64,000 bases of DNA from Meconema thalassinum (GCA_946902985.2 OX336393.1:363364779-363428778), one strand, 5' to 3'. Shown: positions 1 to 10,536, numbered from the stretch's first letter. Notes: a model not told the origin generated them from the letters alone. A program made the numbers and translations.

Positions 1-377
1 ACAGGTTTTTGAAAGTCTCGTAGGTGTACTCCTAGTAGTGCCCTTTATCACCGTGCAAAACTTCAGGGTGATATCAGTAATAGTTTCCGAGATATAGAAT
101 GCCGGTGAAATATTTCGCACAACCGCAATGTTTGATTGGTGAGACATAATGCAATTTGAAGGCACGGTCGGGGTCGTAATAATACTATGACCTTACCGAG
201 TTTCATTGAAATCGCTCCAGCCGGTTAGAAGTTATTAGGGACACACACACACACGAACAAACATACAAACAAACAAACAAAAAACACACACATATGGACA
301 CACACACTCTCACATGGACAAACGGTGATCTCAAGAGTCTATTTTTTTTTTTTCATAAAATTAAAATAGGCTAAATA
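1..377 (-). mobile_element. Element H copy, cut by window start
   Basis: This is the end-A part of the noncoding repeat I call element H (strand + means the terminal hairpin, end A, lies at the left). A CA-rich microsatellite at about 241-315 is followed by a decayed terminal motif, GATCTCAAGAGTCTA, and AATAGGCTAAA near 366-377. The body near 60-200 (gatatcagtaatag, ggtgaaatatttcgc, ggcacggtcggggtc) is shared with 18500-18660, 38640-38770 and 43730-43870. No coding capacity is visible. Confidence 0.6.
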
Positions 378-734
378 TGAATTAACAAGAAGAAGAGTAC
401 TTGCAGGGAGGGAAGCGGTGTCATCACACGCGGAACCACTACACGTGTCTACAGAGTCTCGCCCTCCTGAAAGTTAGTCTGGTGTTTACTTGGGTGGAGT
501 TAGTTCAAACAACCACAGAACTGCTGTATACGCTCAAGAAGTTCCTTGTAACTTTAGTGTGACTTCAGACATGAATATTGCATTGATTTGTTCAAATGTG
601 TCACCACTATTATCCCTACAACGGAATAGTGCGTTTGTTGTATTATACATTTAATACTAACCATCTTTATATGCATTGTTAAAGGAGCAGGTGTGTGCCT
701 AACACAAATGCGGAGAAAATATCAAGAACACGAG
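378..734. other. Unassigned stretch
   Basis: I see no gene, RNA or recognisable repeat in this AT-rich stretch between the element-H end and the SINE-F fragment. Confidence 0.5.
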
Positions 735-1356
735 TCGCAGCGGCTAAAATGTTTGCTTCCCACAAAGGTGGAGCGGGTTTGATTCCCGGATAATGAATGT
801 GAAATTCTTGAGGTGAAATAAGGTGGTTGGTTGTTTGGTTCTTCAGTTTAGGGGCTACGACAGTGCGGTCATGTGGCCCTGTCTACTTTGGGTGTGTGTA
901 GAATCTGCCTGATAACCGGTGTTAATTGTGATGGCTGTATTAGTGTGTGTTACCTGTTTTTAATTTAAGTAAGGACTGCAGACATTCAATTTTCAAGTAG
1001 TTCCTTCTTTTGCTACCAAACGCCACCCTCAACAACTAGTTCTGAACTTGGTTGCTAGATGCTACCGCAGTTAGCTCCTAGTGACGAACGTTGGAACCTA
1101 AGAACGTTAGTCAAATCTAACCTATAATTTAGCTTCACACAAGTGTAATTATTGGAAGGTTCTTTTACATGCCATAAATCTATGACAAGGGATCGCCAGC
1201 TTTACTTCCTCTCCGAGGGAAGGCATACTGAGGGATGATTAATGCTCTTATACATGAAATAACTTACAACGTTCGATGTTTCGGATACTCGTAATTATCA
1301 GATCCCATGGCTCATAGTCATAAGATTAGCGGTAACAGTTAATAGCAAGCTTGCTT
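735..1356 (+). mobile_element. SINE-F copy split by a SINE-B insertion
   Basis: The left part (735-815) matches the tRNA-like head of the SINE-F copy at 25056-25240, including a B-box-like GGTTTGATTCCCGG and the following gtgaaattcttgaggtgaaat. The matching tail (ggctcatagtcataagattagcggtaac) resumes near 1301-1356. A SINE-B copy occupies 826-1252 between them. A nested insertion is the simplest reading. Both parts are diverged. Confidence 0.55.
826..1252 (-). mobile_element. SINE-B copy, tRNA-like head missing
   Basis: On the minus strand this matches the body and tail of the SINE-B family (compare 4407-4857, 48341-48812 and 60619-61076). The plus strand begins with GGTTGGTTG and ends at the ctccgagggaaggcatactgaggg block. 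The tRNA-related promoter end seen at 4800-4857 is absent, so the copy is truncated. Confidence 0.75.
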
Positions 1357-1404
1357 CTTCATAAAATACTGTGGATGGACCACCCCAAAGATGCGTTCAT
1401 GAGC

Positions 1405-1465
1405 CAAAAGGATGCCCGTGGCTCATGTTCGCATGATTAACGGTCACGTAAAACTAAAAGCTTTT
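1405..1465 (+). mobile_element. SINE-F tail fragment
   Basis: A second short tail (gcccgtggctcatg, gattaacggtcacgtaaaac) matches the 3' part of SINE-F at 25195-25236. Confidence 0.5.
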
Positions 1466-1535
1466 TCAAAGATTTATAAAGAAATTTCGGCTCATTACCT
1501 CATTACTCAAGTTCAGGGTCTTCCATTTTACGTAG

Positions 1536-1753
1536 ACTGGCTGGATGGCTCAGCGGTAACGTTCTCCCTTCCAGTGCCCGAGGTTGCAGGATCGAATCCT
1601 GGTGCAGCCAGTTGGCATTTGAGGGTGCGCAAATAGGAGGGAGCCGTGTTAGTAAATTTACTGGCACGTTAAAGATCCTCTTCGTTGCAAAATCCTGGCA
1701 CTCTGGCGTCTCTAAAATCCCCTGTTGTAAAAATGGACGTAAAACCTATAACG

Positions 1754-1800
<47 letters not shown>
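1536..1800 (+). mobile_element. SINE-C with ATT tail and 15-bp target duplication
   Basis: This is a tRNA-derived SINE. The head carries an A-box-like tggctcagcgg and a B-box GGATCGAATCC. The body (catttgagggtgcgcaaat, gggagccgtgt, ctggcacgttaaagatc) matches copies at 36711, 44850 and 13648. It ends in (ATT)n at about 1757-1800. The copy lies between direct repeats of TTCCATTTTACGTAG at 1521-1535 and 1801-1815, the mark of target-primed insertion, so both ends are secure. Confidence 0.92.
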
Positions 1801-1801
<1 letters not shown>

Positions 1802-1829
1802 TCCATTTTACGTAGCCGTCCGCGTTAAA

Positions 1830-2125
1830 TCACTCACCTCAACCGCAATGGGCAGGTGCAGCAAGTCCAGAGATCGTAGGTTTGAATCACGGTGCTGACT
1901 GTAACTATCCTGAATGTTCTCTTTGGCTCGTATTTTCTACAGTTCCTCAAGGTAAGTGTTGGGATAGTAGCTTATTTCCGGTAGCGGGGCACCTACCCCG
2001 ATTCCCGACCATAATTACAGCTACACGCTCTACTACAGTCATTACGGAAACACAGGTTGTCAGACAAATTCAACACACATCCAAGTACACGGGGATGATT
2101 ACCAACGATGTCCCAAGTCCCTAAT
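1830..2125 (+). mobile_element. SINE-K copy
   Basis: A tRNA-like B-box region (gatcgtaggtttgaatcacgg) is followed by a body ending cagacaaattcaacacacatccaagtacacgggg. Related sequence lies at 52370-52690 (minus) and 52985-53175 (plus). The 3' part resembles the shared tail gttatcagacagattc...acacccaaagtac of SINE-B. Boundaries are approximate. Confidence 0.55.
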
Positions 2126-2395
2126 ACGTATTGACAACAAAAGCAACCAACCAATTTATGTGCAATGACGAACACTTGACGCGACATTTAATTGAAAAGA
2201 GAATCTCCCACATGTATAACAGTAATCAAAACAGGTCAATTATGATTGACCATTGCTCTATCACTCCCCCAAAAGGGTTGTTATTTAGAAATGCTTAATC
2301 CGGAGAAACCTTATTCGTACAATGAAATTGATAATTCTAAGGTTCATATTTTAATAGAATAATAAAACACACGAGTTTATAATCAATAGGTTTCG
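2126..2395. other. Unassigned stretch
   Basis: I see no gene or recognisable repeat here. Confidence 0.4.
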
Positions 2396-2885
2396 GAAGT
2401 TTAAGACCTAAAGTAGTTCAAAATATGCAAGCAAATATGCCCTAAAAACTAGCTAAATATGACCTAAAAACAATAAAATATGACCTAAAACATGGTATTT
2501 CCTGCTTCTGAGCTAAATATATCTACTGGAGTGACATCCTATTGAAAGGTGGAAGCACACTATCGTCATGTTCTGTGACCTCTTGCGTACAGTGTCGCAA
2601 TCTAACTTGTCCAGAAAGATGTGCTAAAAGACGTCCGTTGAGGGGCGCCTTCTTGGAAACAGGTCTTCTAAACCTGATATCTGCCTGTTCCGGGAAAAGA
2701 AAGAAAAATATATCTACTACACTATTCGGAAATACTGTGTTTGAAACTCGACGCAGATAACACGTACCTTGTTGACGACGCCGCAACTTAAAAATGCTGA
2801 AGTTATAACCAAATATGACCTTATATCACTAAAATATGAACAAATATGACCAAAACAATAAAAATGGCCGAAATATGCATTTATA
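2396..2885. repeat. Clustered AAATATGACC motifs at both sides of a 0.3-kb core
   Basis: Motifs of the form AAATATGACC or AAATATGCC recur at 2425-2490 and again at 2805-2880, on either side of a less AT-rich core (2520-2790). The core has open frames on both strands, but neither shows a motif I can name. This could be the decayed subterminal region of a DNA transposon. The class is not determined. Confidence 0.35.
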
Positions 2886-2979
2886 GGCAACATCAAGTTG
2901 CTTTAAACGTGGGCAGGGACCCGTCATTCAAACTTATTTTTCATATTTTTCATATTTCGGGTAAAATGAGCTCGGGAAA

Positions 2980-3140
2980 AATTGACTTTTCCTTAACATC
3001 CGAACCTTAATAATCAACGACATTGTTGGTTTGGTAGTGTTTTGTACAGCTATTTTGTCTTTTATATGTGGATCTGATAATGCTCGCTTGATGAGCGAAA
3101 CATGTTATCCCATATTTTTCTCCCCCTTCTGTAGTCCATA
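2980..3140 (+). mobile_element. Hammerhead-bearing repeat (Penelope-like relic)
   Basis: The stretch ggtttggtagtgttttg near 3028 also occurs inverted at 23556-23590, in both cases beside a hammerhead-like motif. This defines a dispersed repeat with a ribozyme inside. Hammerheads are known from the terminal pseudo-LTRs of Penelope-like elements. No coding remnant is visible. Confidence 0.45.
3070..3110 (+). ncRNA. Decayed type I hammerhead ribozyme
   Basis: The core is CTGATAA at 3074-3080, where the consensus is CTGANGA, so the catalytic G8 is an A and self-cleavage should be lost. Stem II is GCTC (3082-3085) with GAGC (3093-3096), followed by GAAA at 3097-3100. Stem III is AC/GT around an AT loop, and T3106 sits at the cleavage position. 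Stem I pairs GGAT (3070-3073) with ATCC (3107-3110). Confidence 0.6.
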
Positions 3141-3210
3141 TCAAATTTAAATATCTTTTATCACATGCAACTTTTTCAGGTTATTTTTTGCAAGTCCCAG
3201 TAATTTTTTG

Positions 3211-3656
3211 GGGTTGGTTGGTTCCTTAGTTTAGAGGCTGCGACAACGCGGTCAGGTAGCCCCGTGTACTTTGGGTGTGTGTGGAATCTGTCTGATATCC
3301 GGTGTTAATTGTGATGACTGTATTAGTGTGTGTATCAGTTTTTTTTTAAATTCAAGTAAGGACTGCAACTTTGAATTTTTCAAATAGTTCCTACTTTTGC
3401 CGCCAAACGCCACCGTCAACGACTACTAGGCCTATTTCAGAGCTTAGCTACTAGACGCCACCGCAGTCGGCTCTTGGCAACGAACGTAGGAACCTACATT
3501 CTTAACCTATACAATTTAGCTTCACACAATTGCAATTAGTGGAAGGTTCTTTAACATGCCATACATCTACGACATTGGACCGCCAGCTTTAATTCCCCTC
3601 CAAAGTAAGGCATACTGAGGGATTTTTAACGCTCTTAAAAATCCGACGGCTTCCCA
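3211..3656 (-). mobile_element. SINE-B copy, head missing
   Basis: On the plus strand it begins GGGTTGGTTGG and continues through the SINE-B body, with cgacaacgcggtcaggtagcc, the gccgccaaacgccac block and caattagtggaaggttc. It stops at ctcttaaaaatccgacgg before the tRNA-like head. Confidence 0.8.
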
Positions 3657-3671
3657 GTAAATTACGATTAT

Positions 3672-4325
3672 ATTGTGTTGTTGTTGTTGTTGTTGTTGTT
3701 TGAGTTTTCAATTTTTTTACCTGTTTGATGCAGCTTTCCATGTCTCCCTGTACTGAGTTAATCGTTTCATCTCTACTTAGCTACCACACTTTACATGCGA
3801 GGCAAACTCTTTAACATATTCTAACCTTGGTCTACCCCTACAATTCTTATCCTCGACTCTTCCTTCCGTAACTAAGTATGCTATTCTTGGAAGTCTTAAT
3901 GTGTCCTACCAACCTATCTCTTCTCTAGCAGTGGCCAGAAACATCTCCCTTCTCCCACTTGTCTTAATACCTCTTCATTTGTAACCCTATCTACCCATCT
4001 GATCATCATAATTCTCCTGGGACACCACATTTCAAACTCTTCAATTCTCCTCCTCTCGTCTGCACCAACAGTCAATGTTTGACTTCCATAGCTACGCTCA
4101 AACAAAGACTTTCAAAAATTACTTCCTAATACCTAAATATATATTCAGTGTCAACAGATTCCTTTTTTACAGAAATGCTTCCTTGCCTGAGGCAACCTCT
4201 TTGCTCGGTCCATCAGTGGTTATTTTTCTTCTTAAGTAACAGAAGTCGCTTTGTTCATTTAGCCTTTCATCTTTAATTATGTTGATCAACTGAAAATTTT
4301 TACTATCAATATTGTCAATGAGGCA
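3672..4325 (-). pseudogene. Non-LTR retrotransposon 3' fragment with GTT tail
   Basis: Read on the minus strand this is the C-terminal end of a non-LTR reverse transcriptase. The open part at 3914-4105 encodes EEFEMWCPRRIM and IRWVDRVTNEEVL, matching the fragment at 49369-49575 (GAFEMWCYRRMM, IRWVDRVTNEEVL). The element ends at a GTT (AAC on the coding strand) run at about 3674-3702. The frame is broken in several places. The related copies at 49148, 36262 and 57560 show a dispersed family. Confidence 0.75.
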
Positions 4326-4406
4326 ACACTGCAAAGTGGCGTCAAAGCTACGTTTAGGCCTAAATTTGATTAAAAATGTTTGGTAGGTTGATCTTCATTA
4401 AGTTAT

Positions 4407-4857
4407 GGTTAATTGGTTTCTTAGTTTAGGCGCTGCGACAACGCGTTCATGTAGCCACATGTACTTTGGATGTGTATAGAATTTGTCTGATAACCGGCGT
4501 TAATTGTGATGGCTGTATTAGTGTTTGTTATCTGTGATTCAGTTAAAGGGACAGCAGACGATTAAGTTCTCAGGTAGTTACTACTTTTGCTACCGTCCAC
4601 GACACCTGACTGTGGACGTGGCTACTAAATGCCATCGCAGTCAGCACCTGGCGGCGAACGTTGGAACTAATATAGCGTTATCAAACTATACTACAAATTT
4701 TAGCTTCCACAATAGTAGTTAGTGGCTTTACTTCTCCTCCGAAGGAAGGCATACAGAGGGATTTCTAACGCTCTTAAAAAGTCCGACGACTTTGGCCGGA
4801 TTTGAACCCGCGATCTTGGGCATAGAAGCTGAGCATGCCACCAACTACGCCATCGAA
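4407..4857 (-). mobile_element. SINE-B, essentially full length
   Basis: The minus strand starts with a tRNA-like head (ttcgatggcgtagttgg, then a B-box in cgggttcaaatccgg near 4796-4813). It then has the SINE-B body and ends near GGTTAATTGG at 4407. It is one of the most complete copies, with 48341-48812 and 60619-61076. Confidence 0.85.
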
Positions 4858-5451
4858 AAAAATTGATAAATTTTAGTTTTTTATTGTTCTTCAAAAATTC
4901 AGAGAACTGAAAGCAGATAACTAATTTTCTGTAAAAAAAAAAGAAATATGGTTTCATGTGTAATGTGCTAAACCTTTCAGAGGAATCTTTTCACAACTGT
5001 TGATTTTCTTTCTAAACGCACAGTAAATACATACCTCTTAATTGTTGATTTCTTACTTTCCGAAACACGTTCATTGACAAGTGATGCACGCCACGTACAA
5101 GGAGGTATTCCCAGAGGTTTGAAATATTCCTAACAAGTTTATGAGAATTAGTGCTGCTGAGTGTAACTGTGTGGTCCCAGCGGGATGGTTAGCCCACAAG
5201 TTCTGACCACGCTGCTAATCAGCAGGGCTGTTCATCAGAGAGAAGACCAAAGTTGCGATGTCGAACAAGTGGCCACTGGCCTACTAGCTGCGGTCGGAAA
5301 GAGAATCCAATTTGTTCTCCGCCATCATAAATGTCTGCTTGCTCTAGCTAGCTAGCCAGCTTGTCTGGACCACCTTGTTCAGTTACCAGAGGAGGATGTT
5401 GAAGGCTTACACGTGGCCTTCCCTGCATGTGATATATGTCCTTAGATAATA
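4858..5451. other. Unassigned stretch
   Basis: No gene is visible. A (GCTA)n run (tagctagctagcc) lies near 5346-5360. The block at 5175-5240 has no second copy that I found. Confidence 0.45.
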
Positions 5452-5690
5452 CCACCTAGTGGTGTAGTGGCTAGCCTTGGAGGTCCGAGTTTGGTTCCCG
5501 GCTCTGCCAGGGAATTCAATTCTGGTCTGAGAGTAGGATCTGGGTAGATTCAGCCTCGTGAGACAAAACTGAGAAGAGGTGGGTTTGATTCCCATCTCCG
5601 TCATCCTGGAAGTGGTTTTCCGTGGTTTCTCATTTCTATTCCAGACAAATGCTGGGACGGCGATCGTCTCCAAGTCTCAATTCCACTGTA
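5452..5690 (+). mobile_element. SINE-J copy
   Basis: The tRNA-like head has gtggtgtagtggctag and a B-box-like tttggttcccggctc, then ggaattcaattctgg. At 5607-5660 comes the domain shared with SINE-D and SINE-I (tggttttccgtggtttctca, gacaaatgctgggac). Other copies or pieces are at 13985-14110, 35526-35735 and 47930-48025. Confidence 0.65.
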
Positions 5691-5724
5691 GCAAAATTAG
5701 GGTGCAGATTTATATGAAATTTTA

Positions 5725-5835
5725 GTGCCGGGGTGTCCGAGGATATGTTCGGCTCGCCATTGTTTGTAGCTGCTTCTATACGGACACCCATGGGGTGAGC
5801 TACAACTACCGTCGCGTGTGGATGAGATTAAATAA
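5725..5835 (-). mobile_element. SINE-I tail fragment
   Basis: The plus strand reads gtgtccgaggatatgttcgg then agctgcttctatacggacac, the reverse of the 3' half of SINE-I at 63520-63605. The same fragment occurs at 48900-49005. Confidence 0.65.
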
Positions 5836-5852
5836 ATGAATATGAATGAGAA

Positions 5853-6089
5853 AAATCAATTTCAAGTAGTTCCAACTTTGACCACGAGATGCCACTGAAA
5901 CCTAACAGCAATCGTTGGAAATTGATAGAGAGTTTCTAACGAAATATAACCCACAAATTTAGCTACACACTGCTAATTGCAGTGGTAGGTTTTTTTTAAT
6001 GCCATAAATCTATGACATGGGCCCGCCGGATAAACTTCCCTTCAAAAGAAAGATATACTAAAGGATTTCAACGCTCTTAAACAAATCCA
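5853..6089 (-). mobile_element. SINE-B fragment
   Basis: The middle of SINE-B only, from the caagtagttccaac block to ctcttaaacaaatcc. Both ends are missing. Confidence 0.65.
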
Positions 6090-6201
6090 GAGTGCACATA
6101 ATAAAATACCAATATATGTTCATCGAGGAATTCTTAAACATATGTTGCAAAATAGTCGCCGTCGAACAGCTCAACATGATTGCACAAGTTCACACGTGAA
6201 A

Positions 6202-6528
6202 TGAAAATCCACAGCCTGCTTCCAGTCTCCGACCGGGTCAGGAATGGAATGAATGAAGCCCCAATCTAGCGGCGAGGATATGGACTGTGCCGGCTGCCGA
6301 GGCCTGACGCACTCCTCTGGGGCAATGATTAAATGAATGACAGATGAAGTTAAATGATAGTGGAGAGTGTTGCTGGAATGAAATTTTTGACAGGGAAAAC
6401 CGGAGTACCCGGAGAAAAACCTGTCTGCCTCCGTTTTGTCCAGCACAGATCTCACATGGAGTGACCGGGATTTGAACCACGGACCCAGCGGTGAGAGGCC
6501 GGCGTGCTGCCGCCTAAGCCACGGAGGC
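6202..6528 (-). mobile_element. SINE-A, full length, 13-bp target duplication
   Basis: On the minus strand this starts gcctccgtggcttaggcggc (A-box-like) and carries a B-box in gtggttcaaatcccgg. It continues through acggaggcagacagg, a gagtgcgtcaggcc block and a TGGATTTTCATT tail. The copies at 10537 and 23679 match along their length. Direct repeats of ACAAGTTCACACG flank it at 6184-6196 and 6531-6543. It is a clean retroposed insertion. Confidence 0.93.
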
Positions 6529-6544
6529 TTACAAGTTCACACGC

Positions 6545-7604
6545 AAATAGTCCTAATCAAATATCTGGACATATCACATTAGCCACCAGAAATCCTAACA
6601 TTTATTGCATAATGGACTGATTTCTAATGCACGTGTAATAAGGACGATTAATCTGAACAACTCGCCACAACACACGCATGCCAGGTGAAGTGTAGAAAGG
6701 CGCTGAGCTTACGACGAGATAGATGTGTCACAGGTACATCAGCCTATTCACATTAATAAAAACTTGCACTATTTATGCTTTTTATACTGCAATGCATATT
6801 ATTTTCACTGTCAGAGTCGAACGTTGTATTTTTTTTTTATTGAAAACTTTTGTAGGGACGGATAAATCTGTTACCAATTTAACAAGGTTAACGTATATGC
6901 ATTTTATGTTGATAAAGCTCCAAAGACTTCCGTTTCATCCAAACACCTTCTGAGCAGATGTGACCCAGAAATGTCCTCAATATGTTTCTATCTAGTCTTT
7001 GTACATCTATAATAAGATGTTTACATTTTATTATTATTATTATTAACACCTCGTTTTGTTATTTTTCAATCAAGGACTTCAAAATCATTGGAGTTTTAAA
7101 AAATGCTGTCTTATTTATATTTATTTTTTTCGGCGGGACGCTCTTCGTAACTTTGTCCTTTACTAAGTAGTAGAATCACCAAAATGTAGCCTAATACTCT
7201 GAGTGGATAAAATTGAAATCTCTATCACAACAGACCGTATGCCATGCTATGAAACAGAAAATGAAGGGCTTTAATCCCTGTGTTCACGAGATTTTATGTG
7301 AAGTGGAAAATCCACAGTGTACACAGAGCCAGTCACGTACAGTTAACCTGACTACCACTACAAAACATAAGCCTACTTCACGTACCACTTGGCTTACTCC
7401 AGGAAAGTAACACAATTATAAAGCCATGCTCCATTATAACGGGGCTCTTCTACAACCAACGTTAACGAATGTGATTTGTGTGTCTTTCAAATGAAAGAAT
7501 GATTCATGCTTTGAAAAATTGGTATTAAATGTCAAATAACTTTCTTTTAAACTCAAGAAAAACTTGTAGGATGCCCTTCGCGGGATTTACCTTAAGTGTA
7601 TGGA
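6545..7604. other. Unassigned AT-rich stretch
   Basis: No gene, RNA or recognisable mobile element was found. Frames at 6723-6953 and 7213-7410 are short, AT-driven and without recognisable motifs. A short (ATT)n run lies near 7030-7048. Confidence 0.45.
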
Positions 7605-7690
7605 GTTAGACTCATCAGCAGGCTTTTGGCATACCCTACCTGGACCCCGCTGGGATAGTGAACCTTGTACTACGTCCCATATAATAATAT
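7605..7690 (+). repeat. Dispersed repeat M fragment
   Basis: ctcatcagcaggct, then gaccccgctgggatagtg and actacgtcccatat. The same order of blocks occurs at 31645-31730, where the copy runs on to about 31850. Confidence 0.5.
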
Positions 7691-7722
7691 TATTGATAAT
7701 TTACAGTAATTTCAATTTAGCG

Positions 7723-8187
7723 TCTTCGATGGCGTAATTGGTACCATGCTGAACAGGTGTGCCCAAGGTCGCGGGTTCAAACCTAGTCAAAGTAGTCGGA
7801 TTTTTAAGAGTTTTAAAATCCTTCAGTATGCCTTCCTTTGGAGGGGAAGTAAGGCTGGCGGGCACATGTCATAGATTTATGGCATGTAAAAGAACCTACC
7901 ACTACAATTGGTGGTGTGTAGCAAAATGTGTAGGTTATATTTGGCTGGTTAGGAAACGCTCTATCAAGTTCCAACCTTCGCCGCTAGATTAGTGACAGTG
8001 GAGTCTGGTAGCCAAAGTTGGAACTACTTGAAATTGATCTTTCATTCATCCTCATTCATTTCTCATTAACTCCGATCTAAAGGTTGACGTCAGGAAGGGC
8101 ATCTGGTCGTAGAAACTATCAGCCACGTGGTTCATCGCCTCTTATCCCCGACCCTGATGGAAAACGGGATTAATAAGGGGTAAACAT
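7723..8187 (+). mobile_element. Composite of SINE-B head and body with SINE-D tail
   Basis: 7723-8040 is SINE-B: a tRNA-like head with tcgatggcgtaattgg and the B-box gcgggttcaaacc, then the body to ttgaaattgatc. At about 8041 it switches directly to the 3' half of SINE-D (cattcatttctcattaactcc, gtcaggaagggcatctgg, taataaggggtaaacata). It could be a chimeric retroposed unit or one SINE inserted at the end of another. No target repeats were recognised. Confidence 0.7.
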
Positions 8188-8244
8188 AGAGGCAGTAATT
8201 TCAGTTCCTAATGACTCCCAGAAAGATACTGTATGTAAATCATA

Positions 8245-9552
8245 TACATGGGTTGGTTTTTAGTTTTGGCACCATTGCTTCAGTGCCAAGTTGCAACAAT
8301 GTTGGGCGCTGCCCTGCATCCCCTCCCTCAGAGCACATGATCTCGCCCGTCCTCACAACCGCTCGTGCGCAGTCGCGCCTGTTAGATGAGTAGTGTGAGA
8401 CCAGCGCTCGTGGAAGACAGTCGCAATGTTTTCCAAACAGGAGCAGAGAACGTGGATAAAAATTCAGTGTGCTAGGGGTCGCAGTGCTAAACAGTGTCAC
8501 CGAGGATTGCAGGAAGCGTGCGGTGCAGCTGCGTTACCGTTCAGAACGGTAGCAAGATGGGTTGCAGCCTTTCGAAATGGGCGCGAACGTGTGGACCACA
8601 TGCCTCGATTTGGTCACCCACCAGTAAGTGATGACAATGTACAGATGGTGTCCGCGTTATTAGAGGTGGATCGGAACATAACGATTCGTCAATTAGAACA
8701 AGATACCAGACTGGCGCATTCAACTGTCCTCCACATCCTGAAGGACTTACTGAAAATGAGGAAGATTGCGCCCAAATGGGTTCGGCATGACTAAACCGAC
8801 ATGCACAAATGGCTGCGATATGACGCTTGTCGTATGCACTTGCAGCGTTATGAGCGCGAAGGAGAGGCCTTCTTACGGTGTATCATAACCATTGACGAGA
8901 CGTGGGCCAGATCTTATGAGCCACAGTTAAAACGCCAATCGAACGAGTGGCGGCACCACGGATCACCACGGAAACAAACAGTTCGACCTACCCCCACCAA
9001 TGTGAAGGTAATGTTGATTGTTGCCTATGATTGGGATGGTGTGATCATTCACCATACTGTTCCCCGAGAGCAAACCGTTAATGCGGTGTACTATTGTTCG
9101 TTTCTGCAAGACCATCTCCGAGGAGCTCTGAGAAGGAAACGGCGCCACCACATCGTTACACCGCCCATCGTTCTGCATGACAATGCTAGGGCACACACAG
9201 CAGGCGTTGTGTCGGCATTGTTGGATCGCTGGGGCGGGGAGGTCCTCTATCACCCCCTATATTCTCCCGACATCAGTCCCAGCGACTATGATCTCATCCC
9301 GAAGATGAAGATGACAATGCGCGGGGAGCGTTTCCGTACCATTGAAGACGTTAAGCAGGCTGCCGAGCGCTCTCTTCGTACCATCACTAGATTGGGCAGT
9401 GCCAACGGGATGCAACGACTTCCGCATTGCTGGTAACACGTTGTACGCAACGGTGGGGTATACATCGAGGGCCTGTGAAATTTGGAACCATCTAAGTGAG
9501 TTATTAATCCAGTTATAATTAAGGTGCCAAAACTAAAAAACCAACTCTTGTA
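8245..9552 (+). mobile_element. Full-length mariner-type DNA transposon
   Basis: It is a 1.3-kb element with terminal inverted repeats. The left end reads GTTGGTTTTTAGTTTTGG from 8252 and the right end is its complement to 9545, with one extra T. Outside these, TACATGG and the complement of CTTGTA bring the match out to TA dinucleotides at 8245-8246 and 9551-9552, as expected for TA target duplication. It encloses one transposase frame broken by two stops (next entry), so it is probably not autonomous. Confidence 0.93.
8426..9478 (+). pseudogene. mariner transposase with two in-frame stops (DD34D)
   Basis: This frame of about 350 codons would cut and rejoin the element's own ends in the nucleus. 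The N-terminal part has paired helix-turn-helix character. The catalytic triad is visible as TIDETW (D about 157), LHDNARAH (D about 252) and YSPDISPSDYD (D about 287). There are 34 residues between the second and third aspartates, which is the mariner signature. A TAA at 8792-8794 separates the DNA-binding domain from the catalytic domain, and a second TAA at 9434-9436 removes the last 14 residues. All three parts share one frame, so there are no frameshifts. The start at 8426 fits family length. The copy is intact apart from point mutations, so it is moderately young. Confidence 0.93.
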
Positions 9553-10151
9553 TTTCCAGAATTAATGCTAGTAACACGCTAATATCATTTCCTAAAATCT
9601 AGCAAATGTGTCTGTGTTAATCCTGTAAACTGGAGCAGTTGTGATGCCAAGAATTCTAATCTCATGTGTGAACATGTCGCCTGCACAATGTGTCCCGACC
9701 TTATTTACTCACCGCAATGTAATTCATAATCCGACTAAACCACCTTCGACCGAACTGTCCGGGCAAACGGTAATTGCGTGAACATTTTTGATCCCCACTA
9801 ATGCTAGGTAGCAAGCCATCAAGTAATTATCCGATTAAAAACTCTGTTTGAAAACGAAATTCATGTATTTTTTTTTTTTGGGAACTGTGGTTGAGTTTTA
9901 CAGATTGCTGTATTAGTTTTTTTGTGTGTACCTACAATGCCGGTCAAAAGTTAAAACATTAGCTATTTCCCTTATGTTTACAATCCAACATTAAAATGTC
10001 AAAAGTAACTAGATGAATTGGTGTGTAAGTGAACTCATTCGAAGGGTCAAATCGTTTCCGTTTGAGGGCATTGCTACAGCGATACCTCGGATGTTGAATG
10101 CCGAACAAAAAGCACCCCCAATGGCTGTTTGCCTGTTGCACCTGATGAGTT
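9553..10151. other. Unassigned stretch
   Basis: Nothing recognisable apart from a 13-base T run near 9869. A frame at 10013-10234 runs into the neighbouring SINE and is not a gene. Confidence 0.45.
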
Positions 10152-10500
10152 GCTTACCACGGTGGGTGAGTGGTTATCGTGTCGGACTACCAACACCAAG
10201 CTTGCAGGTTCGCTTGAAAGGCGGAAAAAAATAAAGCACGCATGCCATACGTTGTTGGCATGTTAATGATCCCATTTGAATTCAGTAGGCCGTGTTCATA
10301 ATGGCAAAATTAATCTCGGGATTTTCCGACAGCACAAAAGTTCCTCCTCTCTCTACTAGAAAGCGCTATGGTGTCAAGGAGCTTAGATATCTAACCACCT
10401 TGACTTTCATGGCATTCTAAGGAACGACAAAATTCGACATCAGCTGCCCTATGGGCGTCAAATAACAAAGCGTGCACCCGGCACCCGAGGCCATACGATA
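10152..10500 (+). mobile_element. SINE-E copy
   Basis: The tRNA-like head has cacggtgggtgagtggttat and a decayed B-box region (gcaggttcgc). The body has cacgcatgccatacg, cccatttgaattcagtagg, ttaatctcgggattttccg and aaagcgctatggtgtcaagg, and ends gaggccatacgat. Copies are at 28433-28766, 31868-32259 and 46831-47222. Confidence 0.8.
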
Positions 10501-10536
10501 TCATCATAATTGGGGGAAATATCTGAACCGTTGATT

